34,292 nucleotides of DNA from Bacillota bacterium (lineage in GTDB: Bacteria; Bacillota; Clostridia; Oscillospirales; Acutalibacteraceae), in the NCBI GenBank assembly GCA_023460155.1, contig JAEWRF010000031.1, positions 1 through 34,292 on the forward strand, in the 5' to 3' direction. Below are positions 7,522 to 15,174 of the stretch, piece by piece (positions within the stretch are counted from its first letter, which is position 1; every line of letters begins with the position of its first letter). Under the pieces are notes generated by a model, which ran no database searches, had not been told where the DNA came from, and worked only from the letters and a program-made list of their open reading frames with translations. The position numbers and the translations under genes were made by a program.

Positions 7522-8595
7522 ATGACTCAGGAAGAACTCGCAGCACAAAACGTAGGGCAGGACCTCGACGATCTGATGAATCTGGACCCCCGCGGCTACG
7601 GCGTCTGCCGCATCCTTTATGCGGAATCCAGAAGGCTTGCCGGAGAACCGGTGACGCTGCACGCCGCAAAGAAGCTGATTCAGTCGGTGAAGGAAGGCGA
7701 CCTGGTGTACATAATGACCGGGTTCGTCCTGACGCCCTCCCGCTGCGCGGAAACCGACGGAATCATCAACGCGATGCTGCTGGCCCGCGCTGTGGTGAAG
7801 GCTTTCAACGCGAAGCCGGTGCTGATCTGCGCGGAAGAAAACCTTCCGGCAGTAAAGAGCATCGCCCCGGTTATCGGGCTTCACCTGTATGAATCCGTCG
7901 AAGAGCTTCGGCAATTCCCGTTCTCCATGGCCGTCATTCCGTTCACGAAGGATACCGCGAAGGCCCCCGCACAGGCGGATCAGATTCTCGCCTCCGGCGT
8001 GCCCTCCATTGCCGTCAGTACGGAATGCGCCGGCTCGAACAAAGCCGGGGTTTACCACAATGCGGTCGGCGTCGCTATCACCGAGCTGGAAGCAAAGCAG
8101 GATTTCCTGTTTGACAAGCTTCAGGAAAAGGGCGTTCCGACCGTTTCGATCGGCGACCTCGGCAACGAGCTCGGCCTCGGCACCCTCGGCGAACATCTGG
8201 ACCGCTACATTCCCTACGCTGCGAAGGGCGCGTGCAGCTGCGGCTGCGGCGAAGGCCTCGCCGTGAGGACAAAGGCCGACGTGGTGCTGACCGCAACGGT
8301 TTCCAACTGGGGCTGCAACGGCCTGATCGCCGCGCTGGCCTACCTTTTGAAAAACGCGGACGTGCTTCACGACGGACAGATGGAGGGCGACGCCCTAATC
8401 GCGGGCTCCCGGGCCGGCGCGGTCAACATGGACGGCAGCCTTGACGTTGCCGTGGACGGCTTCTCCCTCAAGGTTAACGTCCTGATTCTGGAACTGATGC
8501 GCGAATGCGTCGTTTATGCGCTCGGCTATGAGCACTATAAGCCGGGCGACACCTGGTTTAAGAAAGTACTGGAACTTGGCTTCTACGAGAGGTGA
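7522..8595 (+). CDS. DUF4392 protein, D-glutamate cyclase C-terminal-type module
   Basis: The 357-residue product belongs to the family that forms the C-terminal half of mammalian DGLUCY, the enzyme that cyclises D-glutamate to 5-oxo-D-proline. The diagnostic stretch is FVLTPSRCAETDGIINAM and the following LARAVVKAFNAKPVLI (about residues 69-104), with later GDLGNELGLGTLGE and TVSNWGCNGL. A CSCGCG cluster (about 238-243) is notable. It is separated from its usual fusion partner (DUF1445, at 10354) by pxpB and pxpC in the same operon. GGAG lies upstream of ATG 7522. The cyclase activity is inferred from the family; whether this half is catalytic alone is unknown. Confidence 0.8.
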   Translation: MTQEELAAQNVGQDLDDLMNLDPRGYGVCRILYAESRRLAGEPVTLHAAKKLIQSVKEGDLVYIMTGFVLTPSRCAETDGIINAMLLARAVVKAFNAKPVLICAEENLPAVKSIAPVIGLHLYESVEELRQFPFSMAVIPFTKDTAKAPAQADQILASGVPSIAVSTECAGSNKAGVYHNAVGVAITELEAKQDFLFDKLQEKGVPTVSIGDLGNELGLGTLGEHLDRYIPYAAKGACSCGCGEGLAVRTKADVVLTATVSNWGCNGLIAALAYLLKNADVLHDGQMEGDALIAGSRAGAVNMDGSLDVAVDGFSLKVNVLILELMRECVVYALGYEHYKPGDTWFKKVLELGFYER

Positions 8596-8599
8596 TCGT

Positions 8600-9340
8600 A
8601 TGTCCGAGATGAGGATTCTGCTTGCCGGTGACTGCTGTTTGAGCGTGGAATTCGGCAATGAGATCAGCGAGGAAATCAACGGAAAGGTACAGGCTCTGGA
8701 AGCCGCCGTCCGCGCCTTCGAGCTCGAAGGCGTAACGGAGACCGTGCCGACCTACCGCTCCCTGCTGGTGTATTATGATCCCCGCGTCATCCGTTATAAA
8801 AAACTGGCAAAGGCGCTGACGCGCCTTTCCGGCCATTTGGATTCCGCCTCCGCCGCACCCCGGCGGGTGGTGGAGATTCCGGTATGCTACGGAGGCAAAT
8901 ACGGAGAGGACCTGGACGACGTGGCGGCCCACACCGGTCTTTCCGCCGAAGAGGTTGTGCGCCTGCACAGCTCCCGCGACTACCTGATCTACATGCTCGG
9001 CTTTCTGCCGGGCTTTGCCTACCTCGGCGGCATGGAGCCGAAACTCGCCACCCCGCGCCTGAAAGCGCCCCGGACCAAAATTCCGACCGGCTCCGTCGCA
9101 ATCGGCGGCGAGCAGACCGGCATCTACCCGATGTCTTCCCCCGGAGGCTGGCGCCTGATCGGAACGACCCCGGTCAAGGCATACGACCCGATGCGCGCGG
9201 AGCCCATTCTCTACCGTGCGGGCGATTACATCCGTTTCGTCCCGATTTCCGAAGAGAAATTTCTCGAAATTCAGGCGCTGGCGGAAGAGGGCAAATACCA
9301 ATGCGCCATAAAGGAAAGGACCGCCGCTCATGGGAATTAA
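8600..9340 (+). CDS. pxpB: 5-oxoprolinase subunit PxpB (KipI-like)
   Basis: PxpB with PxpC and PxpA forms the bacterial ATP-dependent 5-oxoprolinase that opens 5-oxoproline to glutamate. The product is 246 residues, with the AHS1/KipI domain throughout; the hallmark is YMLGFLPGFAYLGGMEP (about residues 131-147) followed by RTKIPTGSVAIGGEQTGIYP and SPGGWRLIG. In Bacillus the homologue KipI was first described as an inhibitor of the sporulation kinase KinA, but here the full pxpABC set argues for the metabolic role. ATG 8600 follows AGAGGTGAT, four bases after the preceding stop, and the end overlaps pxpC by 11 bases. Confidence 0.93.
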   Translation: MSEMRILLAGDCCLSVEFGNEISEEINGKVQALEAAVRAFELEGVTETVPTYRSLLVYYDPRVIRYKKLAKALTRLSGHLDSASAAPRRVVEIPVCYGGKYGEDLDDVAAHTGLSAEEVVRLHSSRDYLIYMLGFLPGFAYLGGMEPKLATPRLKAPRTKIPTGSVAIGGEQTGIYPMSSPGGWRLIGTTPVKAYDPMRAEPILYRAGDYIRFVPISEEKFLEIQALAEEGKYQCAIKERTAAHGN

Positions 9341-10274
9341 AATCATCAGCCCCGGCCTTTTGACTACGATTCAGGATGCCGGGCGCATCGGTTACCAGAA
9401 GACCGGCGTTTCCCCTTCGGGCGCGCTGGACTTAAAAGCGCTCCGGACGGCGAACATTCTGGTCAACAATCCCATGGATGAAGCCTGCCTTGAAATGACG
9501 ATGCTGGGCGCGTCCATGGAATTTACGGAAAGCAACTACATCGCGGTGACGGGCGGCGACTTTTCCCCCACGCTGAACGGGGAACCTATCCGCTCCTATA
9601 CGGCCGTGCGCGTTTCCGCGGGAAGCACGCTTGCGTTCGGACCGGCAAAGACCGGTTCCCGCGCCTACGTTTCCTTTTCGGGAGGGCTTGACGTTCCGCT
9701 CGTGATGGGCAGCAAATCGACCAACATGAAATGCCGCATCGGCGGCTTTGAGGGGCGCAAGCTCGCGATGGGCGATGAAATTCCATTTGTAAAGCCGGTT
9801 TCGGAGCTCCGTTTTCCGCTTCTGCGGGAACTGGAAGCGCCCGATTACGAGGGCGAGACCGTCACGCTGCGCGTTGTCGCCGGTCCTCAGGACGACTACT
9901 TCACGGACAGCGGCTTTCACACCTTTTTCAGCGAAACCTATACGGTGACGAACAAATCCGACCGCATGGGCTGCACGCTGGAAGGGCCGGCGATCGAGTA
10001 CAAGACGAAGGTGGATATCATCTCCGACGGCATCCCGCTCGGCGCGGTGCAGGTTCCTTCCGGCGGAAAACCGATCATTATGCTCGCCGACCGGCAGACC
10101 ACCGGAGGCTACGCAAAAATCGGAACCGTCATTTCCACCGATCTCCCGCTCTTTGTGCAGCGGAAGGTGGGCGGAAAGGTCCGCTTTCAGTTGATTTCCG
10201 TGGAGGAAGCGCAGAAAATCTACCGCAAAGAGCGCAAAATGCTGGAAAAGCTCGACCGGTATCTGAACCATTAA
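9330..10274 (+). CDS. pxpC: 5-oxoprolinase subunit PxpC (KipA-like, AHS2 domain)
   Basis: Partner of PxpB in 5-oxoprolinase; also annotated as the biotin-dependent carboxyltransferase-like family. The 314-residue AHS2 domain starts with IISPGLLTTIQDAGRIGYQ and contains GVSPSGALDLKALRTAN, TNMKCRIGGFEGRKL, SDRMGCTLEGP and, near the end, PIIMLADRQTTGGYAKIG, all typical of the family. It overlaps pxpB by 11 bases, implying coupled translation and equimolar subunits. An 80-base gap to the DUF1445 gene follows, with a short GC-rich inverted repeat (CTGCCTGCCGTAC...GCGGCAGG, 10271-10318) but no T-run, so the operon continues. Confidence 0.93.
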   Translation: MGIKIISPGLLTTIQDAGRIGYQKTGVSPSGALDLKALRTANILVNNPMDEACLEMTMLGASMEFTESNYIAVTGGDFSPTLNGEPIRSYTAVRVSAGSTLAFGPAKTGSRAYVSFSGGLDVPLVMGSKSTNMKCRIGGFEGRKLAMGDEIPFVKPVSELRFPLLRELEAPDYEGETVTLRVVAGPQDDYFTDSGFHTFFSETYTVTNKSDRMGCTLEGPAIEYKTKVDIISDGIPLGAVQVPSGGKPIIMLADRQTTGGYAKIGTVISTDLPLFVQRKVGGKVRFQLISVEEAQKIYRKERKMLEKLDRYLNH

Positions 10275-10353
10275 CGGCCGCTGCCTGCCGTACCGGCCAT
10301 CGGAAGCCGTGCGGCAGGGCAGCCTGCTGAGTACACGAAACGGAGGAACCAAT

Positions 10354-11139
10354 ATGGATTATTCAACCATGGCGCCGTCCGAGGTCAGGAAGCTGATCCG
10401 CTCCGGCGTGATTCACGGGCAGACGTCCGGCATGTGCAACGGCTACGCGCAGGCGAACCTCGCCGTACTGCCGAAGGATCTGGCCTATGATTTTCTTCTG
10501 TTCTGCCAGCGCAACCCGCGCTCCTGCCCGTTGCTGGAAGTAACCGATGTCGGCGGCCGGAGCCTGAGCTACCTTGCGAAGGACACGGACATCGCGACGG
10601 ATATTCCGAAATACCGCATCTACAAAAACGGAGAACTCACCGAAGAGCTCAACGATGTTTCCGACCGGTGGCGCGACGATTTCGTCGCCTTCCTGATCGG
10701 GTGCAGCTTCTCCTTCGAATCGGAGCTGCTGGAGGCGGGGGTTCCCGTTCGCCAGATTGAGGAGCACTGCAACGTGCCGATGTACCTGACCAACATCGAC
10801 TGCGCTCCCGCCGGAATCTTCAGCGGGAAGATGGTCGTCAGCATGCGGCCGCTCCCCTACGACCAGATTGTGAAGGCGACGCTTATCACGGGCGCCATGC
10901 CGCGCGTCCACGGTGCACCGGTACATATCGGCTACCCGGAGGCGATCGGCGTTCATGACCTCGCGCATCCGGATTTCGGCGACCCCGTCACCATCCGTGA
11001 CGGCGAGGTTCCGGTGTTCTGGCCCTGCGGCGTGACTCCGCAGTCCGTCATCATGAACGGCAAGCCGAGCATCGCCATTACGCACGCGCCCGGGCACATG
11101 TTCATTACCGACATTAAAAACGTATCGTTAAAATATTGA
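10354..11139 (+). CDS. DUF1445 protein, D-glutamate cyclase N-terminal-type module
   Basis: The 261-residue product matches the UPF0317/DUF1445 family (older name: putative hydro-lyase), which forms the N-terminal half of mammalian D-glutamate cyclase DGLUCY. Conserved stretches visible are GVIHGQTSGMCNGYAQANL (about 18-36), CPLLEVTDVG, FLIGCSFSFESELL, YLTNIDCAPAGIFSGKMVVSMRP, and the C-terminal FWPCGVTPQSVI and ITHAPGHMFITD. Start ATG 10354 follows GGAGGA. Together with the DUF4392 gene at 7522 both halves of the cyclase are present as separate polypeptides in one operon. It would supply 5-oxoproline from D-glutamate to the PxpABC enzyme; stereochemistry is an open question. Confidence 0.85.
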   Translation: MDYSTMAPSEVRKLIRSGVIHGQTSGMCNGYAQANLAVLPKDLAYDFLLFCQRNPRSCPLLEVTDVGGRSLSYLAKDTDIATDIPKYRIYKNGELTEELNDVSDRWRDDFVAFLIGCSFSFESELLEAGVPVRQIEEHCNVPMYLTNIDCAPAGIFSGKMVVSMRPLPYDQIVKATLITGAMPRVHGAPVHIGYPEAIGVHDLAHPDFGDPVTIRDGEVPVFWPCGVTPQSVIMNGKPSIAITHAPGHMFITDIKNVSLKY

Positions 11140-11155
11140 GGAAGGGGCTGTTCCA

Positions 11156-11929
11156 ATGAATCGAGTTGACCTGAACTGCGACCTCGGCGAAAGCTTCGGC
11201 GCTTATAAAATCGGCATGGATGATCAGGTGATCCCCTTCATTTCGTCCGCCAACATCGCCTGCGGCTTTCACGCTTCCGATCCGGTTGTCATGCAGAAAA
11301 CCGTAAAAATGGCAAAGGAAAGCGGCATCGGCATCGGCGCTCATCCGGGCTTCCCCGATCTGATGGGCTTCGGCCGCCGCAACATGAAGGTCTCCCCCGC
11401 GGAGGCCAAGGCTTATATCCAGTATCAGCTGGGCGCGCTTTACGCATTCTGCAAAGCGGCCGGCGTTTCCCTCGCGCATGTGAAGCCGCACGGCGCTCTT
11501 TACAATATGGCGGGCAAGGATTACGCGCTTTCCCGCGCAATCTGCGAGGGAATTCTCGAATTCGATGAAAACCTGATCCTGCTCGGGCTCTCCGGCAGCG
11601 AGATGATCAAAGCCGCGAACGACACCGGCCTGCGCGTGGCAAGCGAGGTTTTCGCCGACCGCGCATATGAGGAGGACGGCTCTCTGGTCGCTCGCACCAA
11701 GCCGGGCTCGATGATCACCGACGAGAACGAGGCGATCCGCCGCGTTGTCCGGATGATCAAGGAAGGGAAAGTCACCGCGATTTCCGGCAAGGATATCCCG
11801 ATCAGTGCTGATTCCGTCTGCGTTCACGGCGACAACGCCAAAGCGCTGGAATTCGTTCAGAAGATCCGTTCCGCGCTGACAGCCGAGGGCGTTCAGATCG
11901 CTCCGCTTTCCGAAGTAATCGCCGACTAA
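11156..11929 (+). CDS. pxpA: 5-oxoprolinase subunit PxpA (LamB/YcsF family)
   Basis: The third 5-oxoprolinase subunit, 257 residues, a TIM-barrel-like deacetylase-fold protein. The family signature is unmistakable: VDLNCDLGESFGAYKIG at the N-terminus, SSANIACGFHASDP, IGAHPGFPDLMGFGRR, and HVKPHGALYN. The end carries SVCVHGDNAKALEFV. RBS GAGGAAGGGG precedes ATG 11156, 16 bases after the DUF1445 gene. It completes the PxpABC set and is the last gene of the operon. I saw no clear terminator before the glycine riboswitch promoter at 11943, so some readthrough is possible. Confidence 0.95.
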   Translation: MNRVDLNCDLGESFGAYKIGMDDQVIPFISSANIACGFHASDPVVMQKTVKMAKESGIGIGAHPGFPDLMGFGRRNMKVSPAEAKAYIQYQLGALYAFCKAAGVSLAHVKPHGALYNMAGKDYALSRAICEGILEFDENLILLGLSGSEMIKAANDTGLRVASEVFADRAYEEDGSLVARTKPGSMITDENEAIRRVVRMIKEGKVTAISGKDIPISADSVCVHGDNAKALEFVQKIRSALTAEGVQIAPLSEVIAD

Positions 11930-11942
11930 TTCCGAAAAACGC

Positions 11943-11971
11943 TTGCTTTTTGCTTTTGCATTTTTTATAAT
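11943..11971 (+). promoter_or_regulatory. Sigma-A promoter of the glycine cleavage operon
   Basis: TTGCTT (11943-11948), a 17-base spacer and TATAAT (11966-11971). It begins a leader of about 320 bases that contains the glycine riboswitch. Confidence 0.7.
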
Positions 11972-12021
11972 GGGTTCATGCAGACAGATCTTTTCCCCTG
12001 GAAAACTCCTTGAAAACTGAA

Positions 12022-12200
12022 TATCGGATGAAGAATTCGGGAGAGACCGCTTCACTGCGGCGCCGAAGGGGAATGCAAGAACTCTCAGGCAAAAAAACCG
12101 GATTCCGACGAAACTCCGGAAAGACTCAGGCCTGGACAAAAAACAGGGTCTGGAACACCGAAGAAGCAATTCTGAAAAGAAGAATCTTTCAGGTTAAAAT
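12022..12200 (+). ncRNA. Tandem glycine riboswitch (gcvT element)
   Basis: The first aptamer shows the canonical GGGAGAGACC (12039-12048), GCGCCGAAGGGG (about 12060-12071) and AACTCTCAGGC (about 12080-12090) segments. The second is shifted from consensus: GGAACACCGAAGAAGCAA (12152-12169) and AATCTTTCAGGTTAAA (12183-12198). A terminator follows at once and the downstream gene is gcvT. Glycine binding is expected to prevent termination and turn on the cleavage system. Edges are approximate. Confidence 0.93.
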
Positions 12201-12201
12201 A

Positions 12202-12247
12202 CGGAGGCGTATGGCAGATTAGTTCTGCTATGCGCCTCCGTTTTGTT
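12202..12247 (+). terminator. Expression-platform terminator of the glycine riboswitch
   Basis: A 17-bp stem (12202-12218 with 12224-12240, two G-U type pairs) with a 5-base loop is followed by TTTTGTT. It stands between the aptamers and gcvT, so it is the regulated terminator. Confidence 0.85.
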
Positions 12248-12299
12248 ATTTAATTATCAACATTCGCCGAACAAAACTGGATTGAAAGAAGGCAGCAGC

Positions 12300-13385
12300 A
12301 TGGAATTAAAGACGCCGCTTTACGCGTGGCATGAAAGCCACGGCGGCAAAATCGTCCCGTTCGCGGGGTATCTGCTCCCCGTACAGTACGAAACCGGGGT
12401 CATCGCGGAGCACATGGCGGTGCGCACCGCCGCCGGACTGTTCGATATTTCCCACATGGGGGAGATTTTTCTCACCGGCCCGGACGCGCTCGCAAATATC
12501 CAGAAACTGATGACCAACGACTGCTCGGGCATGCCGGACGGACGCGTGCGCTACACCCTGATGTGTTACGAAGACGGCGGCGTGGTGGACGATCTGGTTG
12601 TCTGCCGCCTCGGCGAGGGGCGTTATCTGCTGGTCGTCAACGCTGCGAACCGTCACAAGGACGCCGAATGGATCGAAAGCCACCTTTCCGGGGATGTGAA
12701 ATTCGAAGACGCCTCCGACCGCTATGCCCAGATTGCCCTGCAGGGCCCCAAAGCGCCGGAAATTCTCGCAAAGCTGGCGGATTCCGCGTCCATTCCGGTT
12801 AAATACTATACTCTGATCGAAAACGGAACGGTAAGCGGCATTCCCTGCATCGTCTCGCGCACAGGCTACACCGGCGAACTCGGCTACGAGCTTTACTGCG
12901 CGCCTGAAAACGCGGAAAAGCTGTGGAATCTGCTGCTGGACGCCGGAAAAGAAGAAGGACTGATCCCCTGCGGACTCGGCGCGCGCGACACGCTTCGTCT
13001 GGAAGCCGCCATGCCGCTTTACGGGCATGAGATGAATGAAACCGTCACCCCGTTTGAGGCAAATCTTTCGTTCGCGGTAAAGCTCACGAAGGAAGACTTT
13101 ATCGGCAAAAAAGCACTGGAAGAAAAATCGGTTCCGCCGAGAATCCGTGTGGGGCTGAAAATGACCGGACGCGGCATCTCGCGCGGCGGCGAGGAAATTT
13201 TCCGGAACGGTGAAAAAATCGGCGCAACCACCTCCGGCACCTTCTGCCCCTTCCTGCAAACCGCCGTAGTTATGGCAATGGTCAGCCCGGCCAACTCCGA
13301 ACCCGGCACCGCGGTGGAAATCGATATCCGCGGACGGAAAGTCGCAGCCGAAATCGTCCCGCTTCCGTTCTATAAAAGAGCTTAG
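12300..13385 (+). CDS. gcvT: Aminomethyltransferase, glycine cleavage T-protein
   Basis: GcvT transfers the methylene carbon from aminomethyl-lipoyl-GcvH to tetrahydrofolate and releases ammonia. The 361-residue product has the usual length. It opens with TPLYAWHESHGGKIVPFAGYLLP and contains VRTAAGLFDISHMGE, LMTNDCSGMPDGRVRYTLM, GYTGELGYELYC and ARDTLRLEAAMPLYGHE, all typical. The start ATG 12300 follows GAAGG; the in-frame TTG at 12243 lies in the terminator tail and is rejected. It is the first gene of gcvT-gcvH-gcvPA-gcvPB-lpdA, controlled by the glycine riboswitch. Confidence 0.97.
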   Translation: MELKTPLYAWHESHGGKIVPFAGYLLPVQYETGVIAEHMAVRTAAGLFDISHMGEIFLTGPDALANIQKLMTNDCSGMPDGRVRYTLMCYEDGGVVDDLVVCRLGEGRYLLVVNAANRHKDAEWIESHLSGDVKFEDASDRYAQIALQGPKAPEILAKLADSASIPVKYYTLIENGTVSGIPCIVSRTGYTGELGYELYCAPENAEKLWNLLLDAGKEEGLIPCGLGARDTLRLEAAMPLYGHEMNETVTPFEANLSFAVKLTKEDFIGKKALEEKSVPPRIRVGLKMTGRGISRGGEEIFRNGEKIGATTSGTFCPFLQTAVVMAMVSPANSEPGTAVEIDIRGRKVAAEIVPLPFYKRA

Positions 13386-13465
13386 AATCTATTCTCATAG
13401 TTCGTAACACCATCCCGGCGTTTCCTGCTTAGGAAAACAGCTTCTTAATTTGAGGAGGAATTACT

Positions 13466-13852
13466 ATGAATCTGCCCAAAGACCTGAAATATGCGAAAAC
13501 TCACGAATGGGTGCGGTTTCTGGAAGACGGCACCGCGGAAATCGGCCTGACCGACTTTGCCCAGAAGGAACTCGGCGACCTCGTATTCGTCAATCTGCCT
13601 GAGGAAGGCGACGCAATCGATAAGGAAAAAGCCTTTGCGGACGTGGAATCCGTCAAGGCCGTATCGGATGTTTTCAGCCCCCTGAGCGGAACGGTGACGG
13701 CCATCAACGAAGAACTGCTGGACGCGCCTGAAACCATCAACAGCACTCCCTACGAAGCGTGGATGGTCCGCGTCGGGAATATTTCCGGGCAGCAGGAACT
13801 GCTGAACGCGGACGAATACGCGGCGTTCCTGTCCGGAAAAGAGGAGGGCTGA
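13466..13852 (+). CDS. gcvH: Glycine cleavage H-protein (lipoyl carrier)
   Basis: The 128-residue lipoyl-domain shuttle carries the aminomethyl intermediate between P-, T- and L-proteins. The lipoylated lysine is Lys64 in the motif DVESVKAVSD, with the flanking GDLVFVNLP and SPLSGTVTAIN expected for the fold. RBS GAGGAGGAA precedes ATG 13466. Its stop lies just upstream of the gcvPA start. Confidence 0.97.
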   Translation: MNLPKDLKYAKTHEWVRFLEDGTAEIGLTDFAQKELGDLVFVNLPEEGDAIDKEKAFADVESVKAVSDVFSPLSGTVTAINEELLDAPETINSTPYEAWMVRVGNISGQQELLNADEYAAFLSGKEEG

Positions 13853-13857
13853 CCCGC

Positions 13858-15174
13858 ATGGGCTCCTATGTTTCCATCACGGAGGAGGAGCGGCGGCAGA
13901 TGCTGGAGACCGTCGGCTGCAAAACGCCGGAGGATCTGTTCCGCCCGGTTCCGGAATCCGTTCTACTGAAACGTCCTCTCAACCTTCCGAAAGGCCTTTC
14001 CGAACTGGAAGTCGGCCGCGAAATGAGCGGCCTCGCCGCTGAGAACACGGTGTTCCGCATCGTGTTCCGCGGCGCCGGCGCCTACCGGCATTACATTCCG
14101 GCGGCAGTGAAACACATTACCGCCAAAGAAACCTTCCTGACCGCCTATACCCCGTATCAGGCGGAAATCAGCCAGGGAATCCTCCAGTCGATTTTTGAAT
14201 ATCAAACCATGATCTGCGAGCTGACCGGCATGGATGTTTCCAACGCCTCCGTCTACGACGGGGCTTCCGCAGCCGCGGAGGCGGCCGCCATGTGCCGCGA
14301 CCGGAAGCGCACCACGGCCTATGTTTCCGCCTGCGTCCATCCGGATGTCCTCGAAACCGTGAAAACCTACGCCTTCGGCGCGAACACGGAGGTTCGGGTG
14401 ATTCCAGAAAAAGACGGCGTCACCGATGCGGGGGCACTGCGCGAACAGCTCGCTTCCGACCCGGGCGCCGCGTGCTTCCTTCTGCAGCAGCCGAATTTCT
14501 TCGGGAATCTGGAAGACGCCGAAGCGCTCGGGGAAATCGCCCACGGTGCCGGAGCGAAATTCATCCTAAGCTGCAACCCGATTTCGCTTGCGGTTCTGAA
14601 AACCCCGGCGGAATGCGGAGCGGACATCGCGGTCGGCGAAGGCCAGCCGCTTGGACTTCCGCTCGGCTTCGGTGGGCCGTACCTCGGATTTATGGCCTGC
14701 ACGGCCAAAATGATGCGCTCCCTGCCCGGCCGGATCGTCGGCGAGACCACCGACGCGGACGGCAACCGCGCGTTCGTGCTGACCCTTCAGGCACGCGAGC
14801 AGCACATTCGCCGTGAAAAAGCGTCCAGCAACATCTGTTCCAACGAGGCGCTGTGTGCCATGACTGCGGGCGTCTACCTTACGGTGATGGGCCCGCAGGG
14901 CCTTCGCGAAGCGGCGGAGCAGTGCTATTCAAAAGCCCACTATGCCGCGGAGAAAATCGGGAGCATCCCCGGTTACGGCCTGCGCTACCAGGCGCCGTTT
15001 TTCCACGAGTTCGTGACCGAATGTCCCAACCCGGAGCAGACGCTCACCGTACTGGAACGGAACGGCATCCTCGGCGGGTATCCGGTTTCCGGAGGGCTGC
15101 TCTGGTGCGCGACCGAAATGAACACCAAAGAAGAAATCGACGAGCTTGCCGCTCTGCTCGGGGAGGTGTTTTAA
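13858..15174 (+). CDS. gcvPA: Glycine dehydrogenase (decarboxylating) subunit 1
   Basis: The N-terminal half of the split, PLP-dependent P-protein that decarboxylates glycine, 438 residues. Recognisable stretches are RMSFLGAGAY-equivalent VFRGAGAYRHYIPAAVKHI (about residues 65-83), TPYQAEISQGILQSIFEYQTM, MDVSNASVYDGASAAAEA and the later QAREQHIRREKASSNICSN. ATG 13858 with GAGGAGGGCT upstream is preferred to the in-frame 13759 start, which would overlap gcvH by about 90 bases. The last base of its stop directly adjoins the gcvPB start. Confidence 0.96.
   Translation: MGSYVSITEEERRQMLETVGCKTPEDLFRPVPESVLLKRPLNLPKGLSELEVGREMSGLAAENTVFRIVFRGAGAYRHYIPAAVKHITAKETFLTAYTPYQAEISQGILQSIFEYQTMICELTGMDVSNASVYDGASAAAEAAAMCRDRKRTTAYVSACVHPDVLETVKTYAFGANTEVRVIPEKDGVTDAGALREQLASDPGAACFLLQQPNFFGNLEDAEALGEIAHGAGAKFILSCNPISLAVLKTPAECGADIAVGEGQPLGLPLGFGGPYLGFMACTAKMMRSLPGRIVGETTDADGNRAFVLTLQAREQHIRREKASSNICSNEALCAMTAGVYLTVMGPQGLREAAEQCYSKAHYAAEKIGSIPGYGLRYQAPFFHEFVTECPNPEQTLTVLERNGILGGYPVSGGLLWCATEMNTKEEIDELAALLGEVF

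Noticed and set aside
8600..10274. KipI/KipA as sporulation kinase inhibitor pair, or urea carboxylase-type enzyme
   Set aside because: The full pxpA-pxpB-pxpC set with glutamate cyclase modules argues for 5-oxoprolinase; no biotin domain is present.
12243..12299. Upstream TTG start for gcvT
   Set aside because: It lies in the T-run of the riboswitch terminator and has no RBS.
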